A stretch of DNA of 64,000 nt from Trebouxia sp. TZW2008 (GCA_002118135.1 BDIU01000119.1:1-64000), one strand, 5' to 3'. Positions 11,501-22,178 are shown, numbered from the stretch's first letter. Translations and numbers: made by a program. The notes: generated by a model not told the origin, from the letters alone.

Positions 11501-14500
11501 ATCATGGCAGCCATGCACCGCCCCAAAGTGGTCATGTTCAAATGACTATGACTGCCCCCGTCTGCATTATCACCTGATTGTGTGCAAGAAAGTTCTGATT
11601 CTGGCATACCTTTCATTGCTGTAGCAGGTGTTGGTGGTGGTAGCCATCCAAAGCGCTGCACAAGCCTCAGTTTAAGGTACAAAATAGCAGATATGACATG
11701 CTAGTCAGCCAACAAGATTGATTGCATTGCTGCAGGTGTCCATCATGGCAGCCATCCGCGCCCAAAAGTGGTCATGTCCATATGACTATGACTGCGCCCC
11801 GTCTGCATGATCACCTGATAATGTGCAAGAAAGTTCTGATTCTGGCATACCTTTCATTGCTATAGCAAGTGTTGGTTGTGGTAGCCATCCAAAGCGCTGC
11901 ACAAGCCTCGCCTTACAGTACAACATACCACATTCAACATGCTAGTCAGCCAACAAGGCTGATTGCATTGCTGCAGGTGTCCATCATGGCAGCCATCCGC
12001 CACCCCAACGTGGTCATGTTTATGGGCCTATGTCTGCGCCCTGTCTGCATCGTCACTGAATTCTGCGCCCGCGGGTCCCTGTCAGATGTCATCAGCAAAG
12101 CCGCCTCAAATCATGCCTTTGGGCAACAGCTGGACTGGCCCAGAAGGCTTGGCATGGCTTTAGACGCTGCCAAGGTAGGTTATTAAACCTTCTTGATGCC
12201 AGTGCATGTCTGCATCGTCACTTAGTTCTGTGCCTGTGGACCCTTGTCAGACGTCATCAGCAAAGCCGCCTTCAATCACGCATTTGGCCAACAGCTGGAC
12301 TGGCCCAAGCGCCTTGGTGTGTTACAGGGCTTACTCAAGTAGTGCAGCACTTGCCTCTATCCAAAGGCAAAAGCAGCACCAGCGAGGTTGCCTTTGATCA
12401 TGCCTTTGGGTAGCAGTTGGATTGGCTTAGGCGCCTAGGCATGGCTGGACAGATGCTCCTCCAACAGCGTGTTCTCAAGTCCCGCAATGCGTTTTTGTCG
12501 ATTTGACATTGCCAAGCCAAATTGATCGCATTTGACAATGTGCAGCAGGTGCTGCTCAAGGTGTGCTGGCGTGGGAGCTCCAGTACATAGCGTCAGGCTT
12601 GTGCCCTGCAGAGATACCAACAGCTGCTTACTGCTGATCATGCATGGTCAAGTGCACACATCTGTAGCCCTGAGCATAAGAAGTAAATCTGATGCACGGC
12701 ATGCTGCAGCTGCATAATTAAAAGTCAGTTATTCTACACAGAGACCTGAAGTCGCTCAACCTGCTGGTGGACAAGCACTGACATTGCTGCTGCTGCTGCC
12801 GCCGCCGCTACTAGAGCATGCGTGGCTGTGTGCCTTGCAACACTAGTCATGACAGGTTGACCTGGTGTAGGGCATGCTACAGCTGCACAACCACAAGCCA
12901 ATCCTGCACAGAGACCTGAAGTCGCCCAGCCTGCCGGTTGATCAACACTGACGCTGCTGCTGCTGCTGCTAGAGCGTGCATGGCTGTGTGCCTTTCAACA
13001 CTAGTCATGACAAGATGACTTGGTGCAGGGCATGCTGCAGCTGCACAACCACAAGCCAGCCATTCTGCACCGAGACCTGAAGTCGCCCAACCTGCTGGTT
13101 GATAAGCACTGGCGCATCAAGGTCACGGACTTCAACCTAAGCAGCATGCTGTACTCCTCTTCCCACCCGCGCAGCTTCAACTCCAGTGTTGCCAACAATC
13201 CTCGCTGGCTGGCTCCTGAGGCAAGTCATTCTATCAATCAATCAGTCATCATCAACCGGTTTACTAATCAATAAACCCCAACAAACCAGTGGATCATCTG
13301 ATTGGTCACTCAATGAATACATCAATGCATCCGTTCATCGCTCATCCACCCTTCAGCAAAACAAACTGAGATTAAATTCCATGTCCTCATGTTTGTTCTG
13401 CTCTCATACGCAATTGTGTCTGTCCTCATTTTGGACTGCTTATACTTGTGCCGCACTGTGCATCCTGTTGATGTAACATGTCTAGCACGCCCTCAATGCC
13501 AAGTTCAGCCTGCTCATACTGTGCTGTTATGCAATGCCAAAAGCCGCAGGAACTGTGCGGTGAACTCTGCACAATATGTAAATGACCTTGATGTTAAATT
13601 TCAGAACTGTAGGTACTGGATATGTATTTTAACAACGATGGTGGTAATTAGCTTTCCAGCATATGTTGCTAGGTCTGTGTGGCACAAGCCCTGTCTTGGC
13701 AGGTAGGCTCGTCTTGAGCGCCACAGAACGGCCGTCCGATGTCTTTCCAAATCTATTCCGGTCAATGTAGAGGTGTTTGATCTTGTGACTTGCGTTCATT
13801 ATGACTGACAAATGTGGGGCTTTGCTGCAGGTAGTTGCGTACCAGCAGTACAGCAAGGCAGCTGATGTGTACTCCTTTGGGATTATCCTGTGGGAGCTGC
13901 TCACCTGGCAAGTGCCCTGGGGCGATCTCAACCCTTTTCAGGTATTTCAGATGATGCTTGCCATGATGGATGATACTAAACACAAGTAAATAGTAGACAA
14001 TCTACAACAAGCCTGTGGGAATAACCCTGGGGAGACCCAAACCCCTAAATTACCCTAGGTACTGCGTAACAATTGCAACGATTTTGGGTAACAGTGACAA
14101 GCAACAAATAGTAGACAAATCATGACAATTCCGTTGCTTGAAGCCACACAAGCTTTGACTTGTGGAACAGACAAAGACTGACAGAGGGTCTTCACCATCA
14201 CCTGAACCGCAACCATGCTTGCATATACTTGTTGATCTTGTGATTCTACATGTTAGTCTTCTTTACGTTCCTGCAGTTTGTGTAAAGAGGGTTCTGGACG
14301 CCAGACAGCGGCATAAGAATGCTTGCAAAGGAAGGCAATTCAACATTGCAGCTGCACACATCAGCAACCTTGATTCCACTGTTTGGCTCATCCTGCTAGA
14401 ACCCAACTTTCAGACTTCAGGCAAGCAGCCTTTCAAAGCAAACACCCAACTTGACACCAGTTGCCTTGATTTGACCAGTCCAAGGCCAAAACAGACCGCC

Positions 14501-16688
14501 TGACCTGACGTGACCTTATCAAAATAATCTGGCATGATCATCTACCCAAATTTGACTCGACCTTTGTCCAAATCTGACCAGTGCCCTCTGCAAACCGTTT
14601 TCTTGACCTGCTGCAGATCATGCTGCTCTTGACACAACAGCATACAAGGCCAGAGATCCCCTCAGCTGGCAGCTTGCCAGGACCTGCCTACCCCAACATG
14701 GAAGACTACATCCTGCTCATGCAGGTAGGCCACCTTGTACTCATACAATACATGTACACATGTCATGTGAGCATATATCACACAATACAGACAATCACGA
14801 TGCATGTTGCTCAAACGGACAAAGTCAGGTCAGCAAATTCAGAGTGAGATCAGTTCTTTATTGAGCAGTCAGCATCATACACACATGTTCACATACAATG
14901 CTGTTGTTTTTGGAAGATGCTGATGTCCCAGCTGGACTTATGTAGTCACACAGTCATGAGGTGGACTGTAGTATGCGTCAGTACAAAACGGCATTGGACA
15001 GAAGATTTTGAGGGCATTTTGTGTCCTTTCTATGCACCTAGCAGGGTCATGCAAGCTCCCTGAACGGCATGTAAATGTTGACAAATGATCGTGATGGTGC
15101 TCAATACGATCGTGGTGTTTTCGCAGTCTTGCTGGAGAGAGGAGCCAAAGAGCCGTCCTGGCTTTGAACACATCATTGTTGATCTGCGCGCCCTGCTGCT
15201 CAGGCTGGCTGCCATGCCACGACAAAGATCCCTGGCATCTACAGGTCAGCTCTGCCTTAGTGCTGCAACTACAATGCAAAGTACTGCATAGATGTGCACT
15301 GCCCATGTAAGTGCATGGGCAGTCTTCACAGTGCTTTGCTGCGCCACTTACTGCAAGCCCAAGTTGCCCTGCTGCTCAGGCTGGCCGCCCTGCCATGTCA
15401 GAGACTCCTGGCATCTACAGGTCACCTGAAACTCGGCACTGTCAACACAATGCTAAGTTATGCACGGACAAGCAGCGCCCATGCAATTGCAGGGACCTTG
15501 TGATGGCGCATTGCGTCCCTTGCTGCAAGCTTAATTTGCCCTACTGCTTTGCTTAATTGCCCAACCACGCCAGAGATTCCTGGCATCTACAGGCCAGCTC
15601 AAACAAGGGCATTACATTCAGCCGGATGTAATCAGAACATCTACTTTTTGTTTCCACTGACTTGAAACGCAGGTGCTACAAATACTTGCTCTGCCCATGT
15701 AAGCGCCAGGGTCCGTCTGAGTGCAGCGCCTGCAATGCAACAGACAGACTGGCCTCTGCATGAAGCTTTCTTGTTCATTGCAGACATGCGGACTCAGATA
15801 AGTGCAGAGACTCTGCCAGATAGCCCAGGGCGCCACATTGCTCAGAGCGTACAGCAGGCTTCTGCAGTCTTCAGTCAAGCTCCTGCTGTCAAGCACTCTC
15901 AATCTACTTCTCTGGTTGCGGTAGAATCAGGGTCTGACTCACCCAATGAGCATGAAGAGGTCAGACAGTCAGCAGCGCTGAGTCATGCTGCTGACTCAAA
16001 CAAAATTGAGGGCAGCTCTGGGGCAGGGCACTCCCATGACGCCTTACAGTCTAGGGCAGGGCACTCCCAAGGTGCCCATTCACATCCCACACAAGCCTCC
16101 AGGCATGCACCAGGCTTGAGTGCCCAGAAGGTCACTGAAGCCGAGTCTGCTGATATGGGCACTGCGCAGCGCAAGCAGCCTGTACGCAACAGAAGTTCAG
16201 ATTTGTCCCTGCAAAGCGCCTCTATGAGGAGCCCATTTGACACAGACCGGGCGGCAGCTGCGCCGCAAAGCGCCTCTGTCAGGAGCCCATTTGACGCAGA
16301 CCACGCCGCAGCTGTGCTGCAAAGCCCATTTGCTGCAGTTGGTAAGGCCATGACGAGGCGCAGTCCATTTGACCGCGCCCCAAGCCCTCCTGCTGTCAGC
16401 ACACGCCCTGAGGAAAGGCCAAACTCAAGCCATAACAAAACCCCAAGCCCTTCTACTGTCAACGCATGCCCTGAGGACAAGTCAGACTTGAGCCTAAGCA
16501 GACCCGCAGCTGCAGACAGCAGGTCATCTAAGCAGGGGGACAGATCCAGTGACACTTCACCACTACAACACAGATTGATTCCTTCTGACAGATCCTACAC
16601 AACTCTGCCTGAGTCTAGCTTGTCTGAAGTGTTTCACAGCGGTGTCTTGAAGGCTGAACCACCGCCACTGTCTCACAGCAAACAGTAG
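2506..16688 (+). CDS. WD40-repeat TKL-type protein kinase, 16 exons
   Basis: Exons: 2506-2763, 3071-3234, 3380-3530, 3743-3975, 4582-5288, 5519-6026, 6622-6866, 7317-8524, 9081-9186, 10653-10825, 11977-12174, 13029-13220, 13831-13941, 14617-14724, 15127-15244, 15784-16688. They total 5385 nt (1794 aa) and every junction keeps phase. The first ~190 residues look helical. Residues ~190-675 hold several WD40-like blades (GHPNGIVKLWD; SGTILMWSR). Residues ~755-1145 are a Ser/Ala/Gln-rich linker. The kinase domain spans ~1146-1490: glycine loop IGDGAIGQVYLAKW, VAVK lysine, LEREVSIM helix, HRDLKSPNLL, DFN in place of DFG, WLAPE and DVYSFGIILWELLTW. This pattern is tyrosine-kinase-like (Raf/CTR1/EDR1 group), so Ser/Thr phosphorylation is expected. 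The tail is Ser/Pro-rich. Introns after 8524 and 13220 start with GC. Its substrate is unknown. Confidence 0.85.
6240..6480. repeat. Degenerate ACATC/ATTAC-type simple repeat in kinase intron 6
   Basis: A low-complexity stretch made of variants of a five-base CA/TTA motif (CATGACATGAC..., then CATCACATTACATCAC...). It lies in the intron just before a decayed copy of exon 7. No coding potential. Confidence 0.6.
6496..6572 (+). repeat. Decayed copy of kinase exon 7 (5' part)
   Basis: After a CTGCAG acceptor-like site, the sequence repeats the start of exon 7 (6622 onward): STEAP, then a stop, then the GGTGGCTCCCTCCAGGCGGTCC block that recurs at 6658. The copy has an in-frame TAG and a deletion, so it is not usable as an exon. 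Confidence 0.7.
8905..9045 (+). repeat. Decayed copy of kinase exon 9 (ATP-lysine exon)
   Basis: The sequence encodes YLAKWQETHVPVKVI and further residues that match exon 9 (9081-9186; YLAKWQETDVAVKVI). It lacks the CAG acceptor present at 9078-9080 and has TTGGTCAG at the point where the real exon has a GTGATC donor. The period to the real exon is about 170 bp. Confidence 0.75.
9218..9520 (+). repeat. Three tandem intronic units following kinase exon 9
   Basis: Three units start near 9218, 9341 and 9452. Each has CTTGGTCAGC, then CAGGCAGCA, then CCAGAAT or CAGAA-GCCTCAAGAT and a GGTGCTGT-like end. The period is about 110-120 bp. They lie directly before a LINE 3' fragment. Confidence 0.65.
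9520..9660 (+). mobile_element. LINE 3' untranslated fragment in kinase intron 9
   Basis: AGAGAGAGGGAGAGAGTAAT, ACATGCTTTAGCCAGCCAAC, AAGGCTGATGGCATGTGCC, then TCTGACATAGTGAAACATC. It matches the fragments at 20270 and 49501. Confidence 0.65.
10311..10640 (+). repeat. Two decayed copies of kinase exon 10
   Basis: Copies at about 10319-10440 and 10489-10610 precede the intact exon 10 (10653-10825); the period is about 168 bp. Each has its own CAG acceptor-like site and repeats the TARWL-HT-TAKEHDSKEG block. Both lose the 3' end of the exon (the SAITTLERE helix) and have no clear donor, so only the third copy joins in phase to exon 11. Confidence 0.8.
11225..11976 (+). repeat. Tandem ~240 bp units carrying decayed 5' ends of kinase exon 11
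   Basis: Units start near 11225 (partial), 11461 and 11702, and the last leads into real exon 11 at 11977; the period is 241 bp. Each unit has the hairpin TCAGCCAACAAGGCTG (or a variant), a TTGCATTGCTGCAG acceptor and a decayed start of the VSIMAAIRHPNVV exon, then shared intron sequence. The hairpin matches the 3' region of the local LINE family. The upstream copies are broken by frame changes. Confidence 0.75.
12190..12460 (+). repeat. Two decayed copies of the 3' half of kinase exon 11
   Basis: Immediately after exon 11, the VCIVT-FC to AFGQQLDWP stretch recurs at about 12207-12330 with a TAG in frame. A second, shorter copy follows at about 12375-12450. Neither has a usable acceptor. Confidence 0.75.
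12727..13028 (+). repeat. Two decayed copies of the HRDLKS catalytic-loop exon
   Basis: Copies at about 12732-12782 and 12871-12953 precede intact exon 12 (13029-13220); the period is about 145-155 bp. Both keep HRDLKS but stop right after the LVDKH-like segment (CACTGA), then run into a CTGCTG-rich and CTAGTCATGACA segment shared by both units. Only the third copy continues into the activation loop. Confidence 0.85.
13669..13722 (-). mobile_element. LINE 3' fragment in kinase intron 12
   Basis: On the minus strand the sequence reads GGCGCTCAAGACGAGCC and, a little later, GGCTTGTGCCACACAGACC. It matches the end of the reverse-transcriptase ORF seen at 20204 and 60500. It is truncated and antisense to the kinase gene. 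Confidence 0.7.
15355..15600 (+). repeat. Two decayed copies of the 3' end of kinase exon 15
   Basis: After exon 15 (15127-15244) the end of the exon, LLLRLAA-P-Q-LASTG followed by GTCA, recurs at about 15367-15424. A poorer copy follows at about 15535-15597 ending GGCATCTACAGGCCAGC. They lack the SCWREEP start and have no acceptor. Confidence 0.75.
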
Positions 16689-17893
16689 GCACAAGGACAG
16701 TCTGCAGAAGCGCTGTCAAGGTCTAAACAGCCCGAGTGCAATGCTGTCATCAGTCATCAAAGCTGATGACTAAGGCTGCATCCTTTTGCAGCATGGCTGT
16801 GGTTCACAGCACCTTTGCATGACAACGTATGGCTGGATCAGTGCTGATACAGGTTCAGATTGAACAGATACGATACAGTTTGGGCGCAATCTTGTACTAC
16901 CAGGCACAGCGTGCGCAGCGTGGAAAGGAAAAGCAGCGTGGCCTTCAGCTCAAAAAAGGGGAATGAAATTGCAGGTTTGGGGAATAAAGTGCTTGCAAAA
17001 TGGCAACAGACGTGGACACAGAAGGGCTGAGTGTTTCAAGTAATAACGAAGTGTGAAATTCGATTCTTTAGAGTTTGCCTCTGTTGTGTAGCTAGCTGTT
17101 TTGTATATGTGAGGCTAGTGCTCAATTTCCCGGCCTTCAGTTTTCGTGGATGTATCATCAGCTGTGTCATATCCTGCAATCCTAAGCATGCTCAAGCACC
17201 TACAGCAACTCAGGTGTCTGAGCATGAATGGAGGTTCAGGGCAGTTTTGCCTGTTCGCTGTCAAGATCTGAACTTTCTCTCTTTGCCCTCTTTCCTCTCT
17301 TCCCTTGCACATAAAGCCATGAAGCAACAACATATGGTTTCGGCGAAGTACAGTAGGGTTAGCCCAGGACGAACGTTGCCATCCACAGTCAAGGAGTGTT
17401 TTGTCTAGGCTAGGATTTCTGGATGATGCTGGCAAGCAGCAAAGCAAACGACGGCAGAGACGTATAATGCATCACGCAGAGAGTCATGGCCAGTGATAGT
17501 GCGCTCATTGGAAGCTTTGGAAACTAAGATGCATGTAGATTGAGTCAGACAGCCCCTGTCACAACTTGCACAGTTTGCTATAATTGTCATGACTCAGGAT
17601 GACCAGACGCTCCGAATCCATTCGCAGCGACTTCGTATGCACTGGCTTGTTGCCTCTGTTTATTCAGCACCGCATGGTGCACTCTCAATGCTCAGAACGC
17701 TAGCTTATTGCAGCTCGTATTCGGCAAAGCCACGATCTTAGGACTTACTGACACGCGCACCGCCTCAAGCGAGTCCAGCGTGCCCGCCGAGCTGACTTAG
17801 CCAGCAGTCACGCCTCTTCAGGCTAGCTGACCTTTCCTCAGAGACCCTGCTCAGGCTTGTGGTTGCTGGTCAAATTGGCGACGGCCTCTGCTC
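16689..17893. other. Intergenic region between kinase and HIT-like gene
   Basis: No gene recognised. It presumably holds the kinase 3' UTR and the promoter of the next gene. Small ORFs on both strands (for example 17031-17408) show no motif and no sensible splice context. Confidence 0.4.
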
Positions 17894-19148
17894 ATGGCCA
17901 GTGAGAAAGTGGACTTCTTGGTCCAGCAAAGTGACCCTTGTCCAGAGCCAAAAAGCTCCCTGAAAGCTGGCACAGCTGTGACGCTGAATCAGTCAGGCTC
18001 TGTGACAGAAGTTGTACATGAGGAGACTGTGTTGGGTGTTGTTCGTGCCAGCGATCAGCAACTCTTTCAAGACAGCACCCCTGCCTGCACTATCCGCTCT
18101 GTCAGGCGGCAAGATGGCAAGCTATCTCAGATTTTGGTCAGAGCCATATTCCCCAACTCTGAGGCAACAACTGCTCCCCCAGCTGGTACAATTGCATGCA
18201 TCTGTCCCAAAGCTGTGTGTGACATGTCGAAGCAGACAACTTGTCATGTCTTCACTTTGATGTTGCAATTGCTGCCTGACTGTATGTAGAGATTGCGTCC
18301 AGCACACAGCAAGAAGAGCTAGAGGGAACAACAATGCTCCCACAGAGCCAGCTTGAGCTTTTAGGTCAGTGTCTTGGCTTTTATGCAAGCTGTCCTTGGT
18401 CAGTCTTGCATACTGCAGCAGTGATTATGCATGTGCCAACAGCTCAGCCAGTGATCTGCTCAATGACACCATATTACAACGCTGGTGCTGCCTCAGCATT
18501 TCACGCCCAACAAGCCAGGTGAACAGTCTGCTCTTAATGCAAAATTGCGTTCTCAGGTTGCCCAAACGACAGAAGATTTTGCAGCATGCATGCCTGGGCT
18601 GAATTTGAAGCCAACTACTTTTTAGCTGTAGTATGAACAATTTAGCATTGTGCAAGCTATGTTGCATCATGCAATGTTATGTCACCTGATGCTGCAGTTG
18701 GCGATGAGAATTTGAGAGGCATGCTGAGAGATGAGCGTCTGCAACAGCAGATTCTAGCTATTGATGGTGCTGCAGACCGAGAAAAGGTATGCATCACAGT
18801 GTCAAAAGTACAAAGACGCTGTCACTGATACACCAACACACTATATTGATGTCAGCGGGCTTCTGCACTGTTCAGTGTCATGTGTGTTGTGTCTGCAAGT
18901 TGTGTGATGCATTATGCATCAGATAATGTTTGACTGATTGCAAGCCAATTGTTGATGTTGCAGGCGTTACAGCAACAGTTTCAGAATGCAGACTTCAAAG
19001 CTTTTACTGATAAGGTCAGAATCTCTGCAAGTTGCGCGAGCATTTTGCGCTGTTGATATTTGGTGCATTGCCCATACTTCATTGTCCACAACGCTCCAAT
19101 GTTTGGCATTGAATGATGCAGGTGCTTGGCACAATTGCAATGGCTTAG
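17894..19148 (+). CDS. Small protein with a HIT-type (ZNHIT3-like) C-terminal helical segment
   Basis: Exons 17894-18185, 18290-18364, 18698-18786, 18964-19014 and 19122-19148 give 534 nt (177 aa), and all junctions keep phase. The last ~75 residues (MLRDERLQQQILAIDGA, DREKALQQQFQNADF-AFTDKV) resemble the C-terminal helices of HIT zinc-finger proteins of the ZNHIT3/Hit1 type, which act in box C/D snoRNP assembly. The cysteine-rich HIT finger itself is not visible; the N-terminal ~100 residues contain only scattered cysteines. Either an upstream exon was missed or this is a finger-less relative. The final exon is only nine codons long. The family link is an inference from pattern and is moderate at best. 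Confidence 0.6.
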
Positions 19149-20015
19149 TTGCATGCAGCTGCGTGAATGGATTTGGTCAGGAGGTGTGCTCAGAGAAACA
19201 GTTTGAGCAGCAGTCAGTCATGCAGCAATGTGATAGTAGTAGCTTGGTAGCAGGTTGCAGCAGGCCGCACGACAGCAGCTGAGAAAAGTCATACTGCCAC
19301 TAGTTCACAGGTGTATGGCAGGTGCAGTGACCAGTATTGTATCAAGGGTGAGTAATGCAGTCAGAGGGTGACATGCGTGTGTCACAAAAGCATGATTATC
19401 GGCTTCCGGGAGCACCCAGCATGGCCTATGCCACTAAGGAGTGCAAAGCTCGAGTCTGTCTTGCAGCATGCCACAGCATAAACCCCCAGTGGACAAAGTC
19501 ATTTTGGTTGATAATACCATGAGTATGTACAGTACTACAATGTTTAGTGAGTTCATTTCATTCACGCCTAACAAGATTCAGAGGCAGTTGCCAGTGCTAG
19601 GTTGCTATCCTAGCGAAACTGATATATACAGCTGCTATCTTAGGATGACTCACATGTACACATTAAATGCTGAAGATTTCATCAAAAAGAATCATCAGCC
19701 TGGCAAGACCCAGGTGTAGTGACACAACAAATCTGCAAATCAGGAGCATTCATTGTGCCAAAACATCTGTGTAAGATATTGTGCATACTGCTATGGCACA
19801 TGACACAAGAGCAGGTGCTTATAACAACAAGCTGCTCTTGCACCAGGTGATATCACAGCACACCTAGCATCCACAGTTGCTGTATTAGTGTAACAACGAG
19901 TCTGCAGTGTTACTTCAGACAGTAGCATGGCATCTTTTGACAAACGATCCATGGTAGTGCAATCACTGCACTCATTTGACAGCAGTCTCACGGTATTATT
20001 GTTTTGCACTAAAGT
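19149..20015. other. Intergenic region; no gene recognised
   Basis: Bases 19441-19719 hold an open frame on the plus strand without recognisable motif or splice partners. The rest is plain AT/GC-mixed sequence. It probably carries the 3' UTRs of two convergent genes. Confidence 0.35.
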
Positions 20016-20897
20016 CTATCCACCAGCCTCAGAGGGAGTTGCTTCTGCTGTTGGGCCTGACTCCTCTGGGGCAGGGCCTGGGGCAGGGGCAGGTGCTGAA
20101 GCCCCTCCGGGAGTGTATGTTGCAGCTGCATTCACAACACTATTTTGGGCATCTTACTTTGCTCTGACTAAGCACCCCTTGCACAATAAGCAACACCATA
20201 CGCTCAAGACAAGCCTGCCTGGCGAAATAGGACTTGTGCCACACGTACCTGGCAACATACCTGGCAGTAGAGAGAGAGAGAGAGAGTAGTTTTGCATGCT
20301 TTAGCCAGCCAACAAGGCTGATCATATATGCTGAAACATGTAATTATTATTATTATGATTATAGTGTTAGCTACCACACGCCCTCTGCAAAAAAAGCTTG
20401 CTGCACATAAATGGTGTCGCTTGCAATTGGCAGGTGGCAGAATACTAGAAGCTGCAACCATGCATAGAATGTGTATGTAGCCATACTGTGCATAGCAATG
20501 CCCTGTAGCCAGACACACGGACCCCACCTCACCCACATGACAGGCACTTTGCCAGAGGAGGCATGCAAAATTTCAGCGCATGTTGCTATGCACAAACAAC
20601 AATGCAAGCCTGGACATGATGGCAGGGTTGCAAATCAGATAGCCTCACGTCGCTACTGCACGTAGCAAGCACACATGCACATACTCAGGATGTGTTTGGA
20701 CAGAAGGTCTCACCTTCTTGCAGCATGCGCTCCCTCAAGCGGTGTACCTCCTCCAGCTCGGCCAAAATCCTTTGGTGCTCTGCTGCCTCAACAGCGGCGA
20801 GCGACTCGGTGCCCTCGTCCAACAATTTGCGCGGGTCAGCCATGGCGCTCATCAGCAAACACGCCACCAAAACGGCTGCTAGAACTCCACCTCTCAT
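20016..20897 (-). CDS. Small secreted Pro/Ala-rich protein, two exons
   Basis: Exons 20897-20714 and 20125-20016 join in phase to 294 nt (97 aa). The start codon at 20897 opens a clear signal peptide (MRGGVLAAVLVACLLMSAMA). A charged, probably coiled-coil segment rich in Glu follows. The second exon is Pro/Ala-rich (GGASAPAPAPGPAPEES) and ends with TAG. Alternating Ala-Pro runs after a signal peptide recall arabinogalactan-type cell-wall proteins, but the run is short, so this is only suggestive. No known family is recognised. The 588 bp intron contains a LINE 3' fragment on the opposite strand, so the insertion did not break the coding part. Confidence 0.6.
20204..20363 (+). mobile_element. 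LINE 3' end with coding terminus, GA run, hairpin and TTA tail
   Basis: The plus strand encodes the end of a non-LTR retrotransposon ORF (AQDKPAWRNRT...), with TAG near 20276. After the (AG)n run come TTTTGCATGCTTTAGCCAGC, the hairpin CAGCC-AACAA-GGCTG and an ATTATTATTATT-type tail at about 20340-20363. This is the most complete 3' end of the family in the window. It lies in the intron of the small secreted protein gene. Confidence 0.75.
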
Positions 20898-22178
20898 GCT
20901 GACTGCAAATTAACAGCAGCATAGTGATCTGCTTTGTTCCGCATGCATTCACAGAAAGCAGGTCCGCCGCAAACCCCGCTCGGGGACACCGACGGTAAGT
21001 CGACATGCTTGAATCCGACGTGCGCACTGCAAGCTTTGCGCAATAGCACAGGCTGACAACGATTTACTGCTGAATTCGGTCCAGTCAGGTGCCATGCGGC
21101 ATGAAGTTGCACCTTGAGCATACCGCGAACTAGCACTTCAGCAGATGCGTCAAATCGCACACGGCCATACCTTGTATTGTCGGTTGACTACAAGCTTCGG
21201 ATGCTGTTTAGCTGCTTGGATGCGTAGCTCTGCTGCAATCAGCAGCGGATGTTGCTTCGAAATAGCAGTGCAATAGGAGTAGCGTAGCGAGTCGAACTAT
21301 CAGACGCTACGTCAGGGGCAGCTTCAGGGGAGAACGACAAAGAACTGCGCGGATCAGGTTGGACCCACGTGGACGAAGTGACACGTGCGCTCACGCGTTG
21401 TGTAACGGCTGCAAGCCCCACATCAGGGGAACCTGTGAGTCGAAGCCTAACACTTTGATGCCTCAGACCTGTCTGAGAAGTTGATGCCTGTGAGGCTGCT
21501 GGCAATGCAGCTTCAGCAGCACAAGCAAATGCAATTTGATACACATCAGGTTCTGTGACGCGGCAGGGGTTGTAGTTTGACGTTTCTGTTATAGGGCAAC
21601 TTAATTGGCTCTCTGACACGTAGCTAGCATACCCTTTTCATGCGCCCCGTTACACGTTCCACGAAGCAAATGGCTTGCAGATGGCCATTTTGACAGGTGG
21701 ATGCGTTCTGGTTTCAGGCTCAAGCATGTCTCTGAGATTGTCAGGAAGCTGTGTGACTGCAGCTTGCATGCAACAAACCTATTGTCATTGTAACATGTAC
21801 ATTTGGAAATGCACCACAAGCCCACTCAGCGCTTGTTGATCGACTCATGATTTGCAACTAGATCAGACAGCAACTGACATTCTGCAGCTCTGTTGATCCG
21901 TGAGATGACACAATGTTGCCTGAAGCAGCACAAGCCTGTATACTGTGCAATTTAGTCGATATTGTCTGAATCTGGAAACACGACGAACCACTACACACCA
22001 CTGGTCAGGCAACTTCCTCAATGGCGCAAAATTACTGCTTTTGTGGTTGCATAGGGCTGTGCTTCAAGGACGTTGTTGCGCTAGGAGGCTTGCTTCCTGA
22101 AGCTGCCTTTCATGCACTCTGCCCTGTCAGTCAAAACTATCTTGAGGACACTGATCGTTTTGCAGAGTAAATCAACAG
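20898..22178. other. Intergenic region; no gene recognised
   Basis: The minus-strand frame 21619-21239 (126 codons) has no recognisable domain and an odd composition, so it is not called. The right part (from about 22018) is a decayed copy of the last exon of the STI1-like gene. Confidence 0.4.

Noticed and set aside
15983..16555. Long minus-strand frame (190 codons)
   Set aside because: It is the antisense shadow of the last kinase exon.
19441..19719. Plus-strand open frame of 92 codons
   Set aside because: No recognisable motif, no splice context and ordinary composition; probably chance.
21239..21619. Minus-strand 126-codon frame
   Set aside because: Ser/Ala-rich without domain features or neighbouring exons; not distinguishable from chance.
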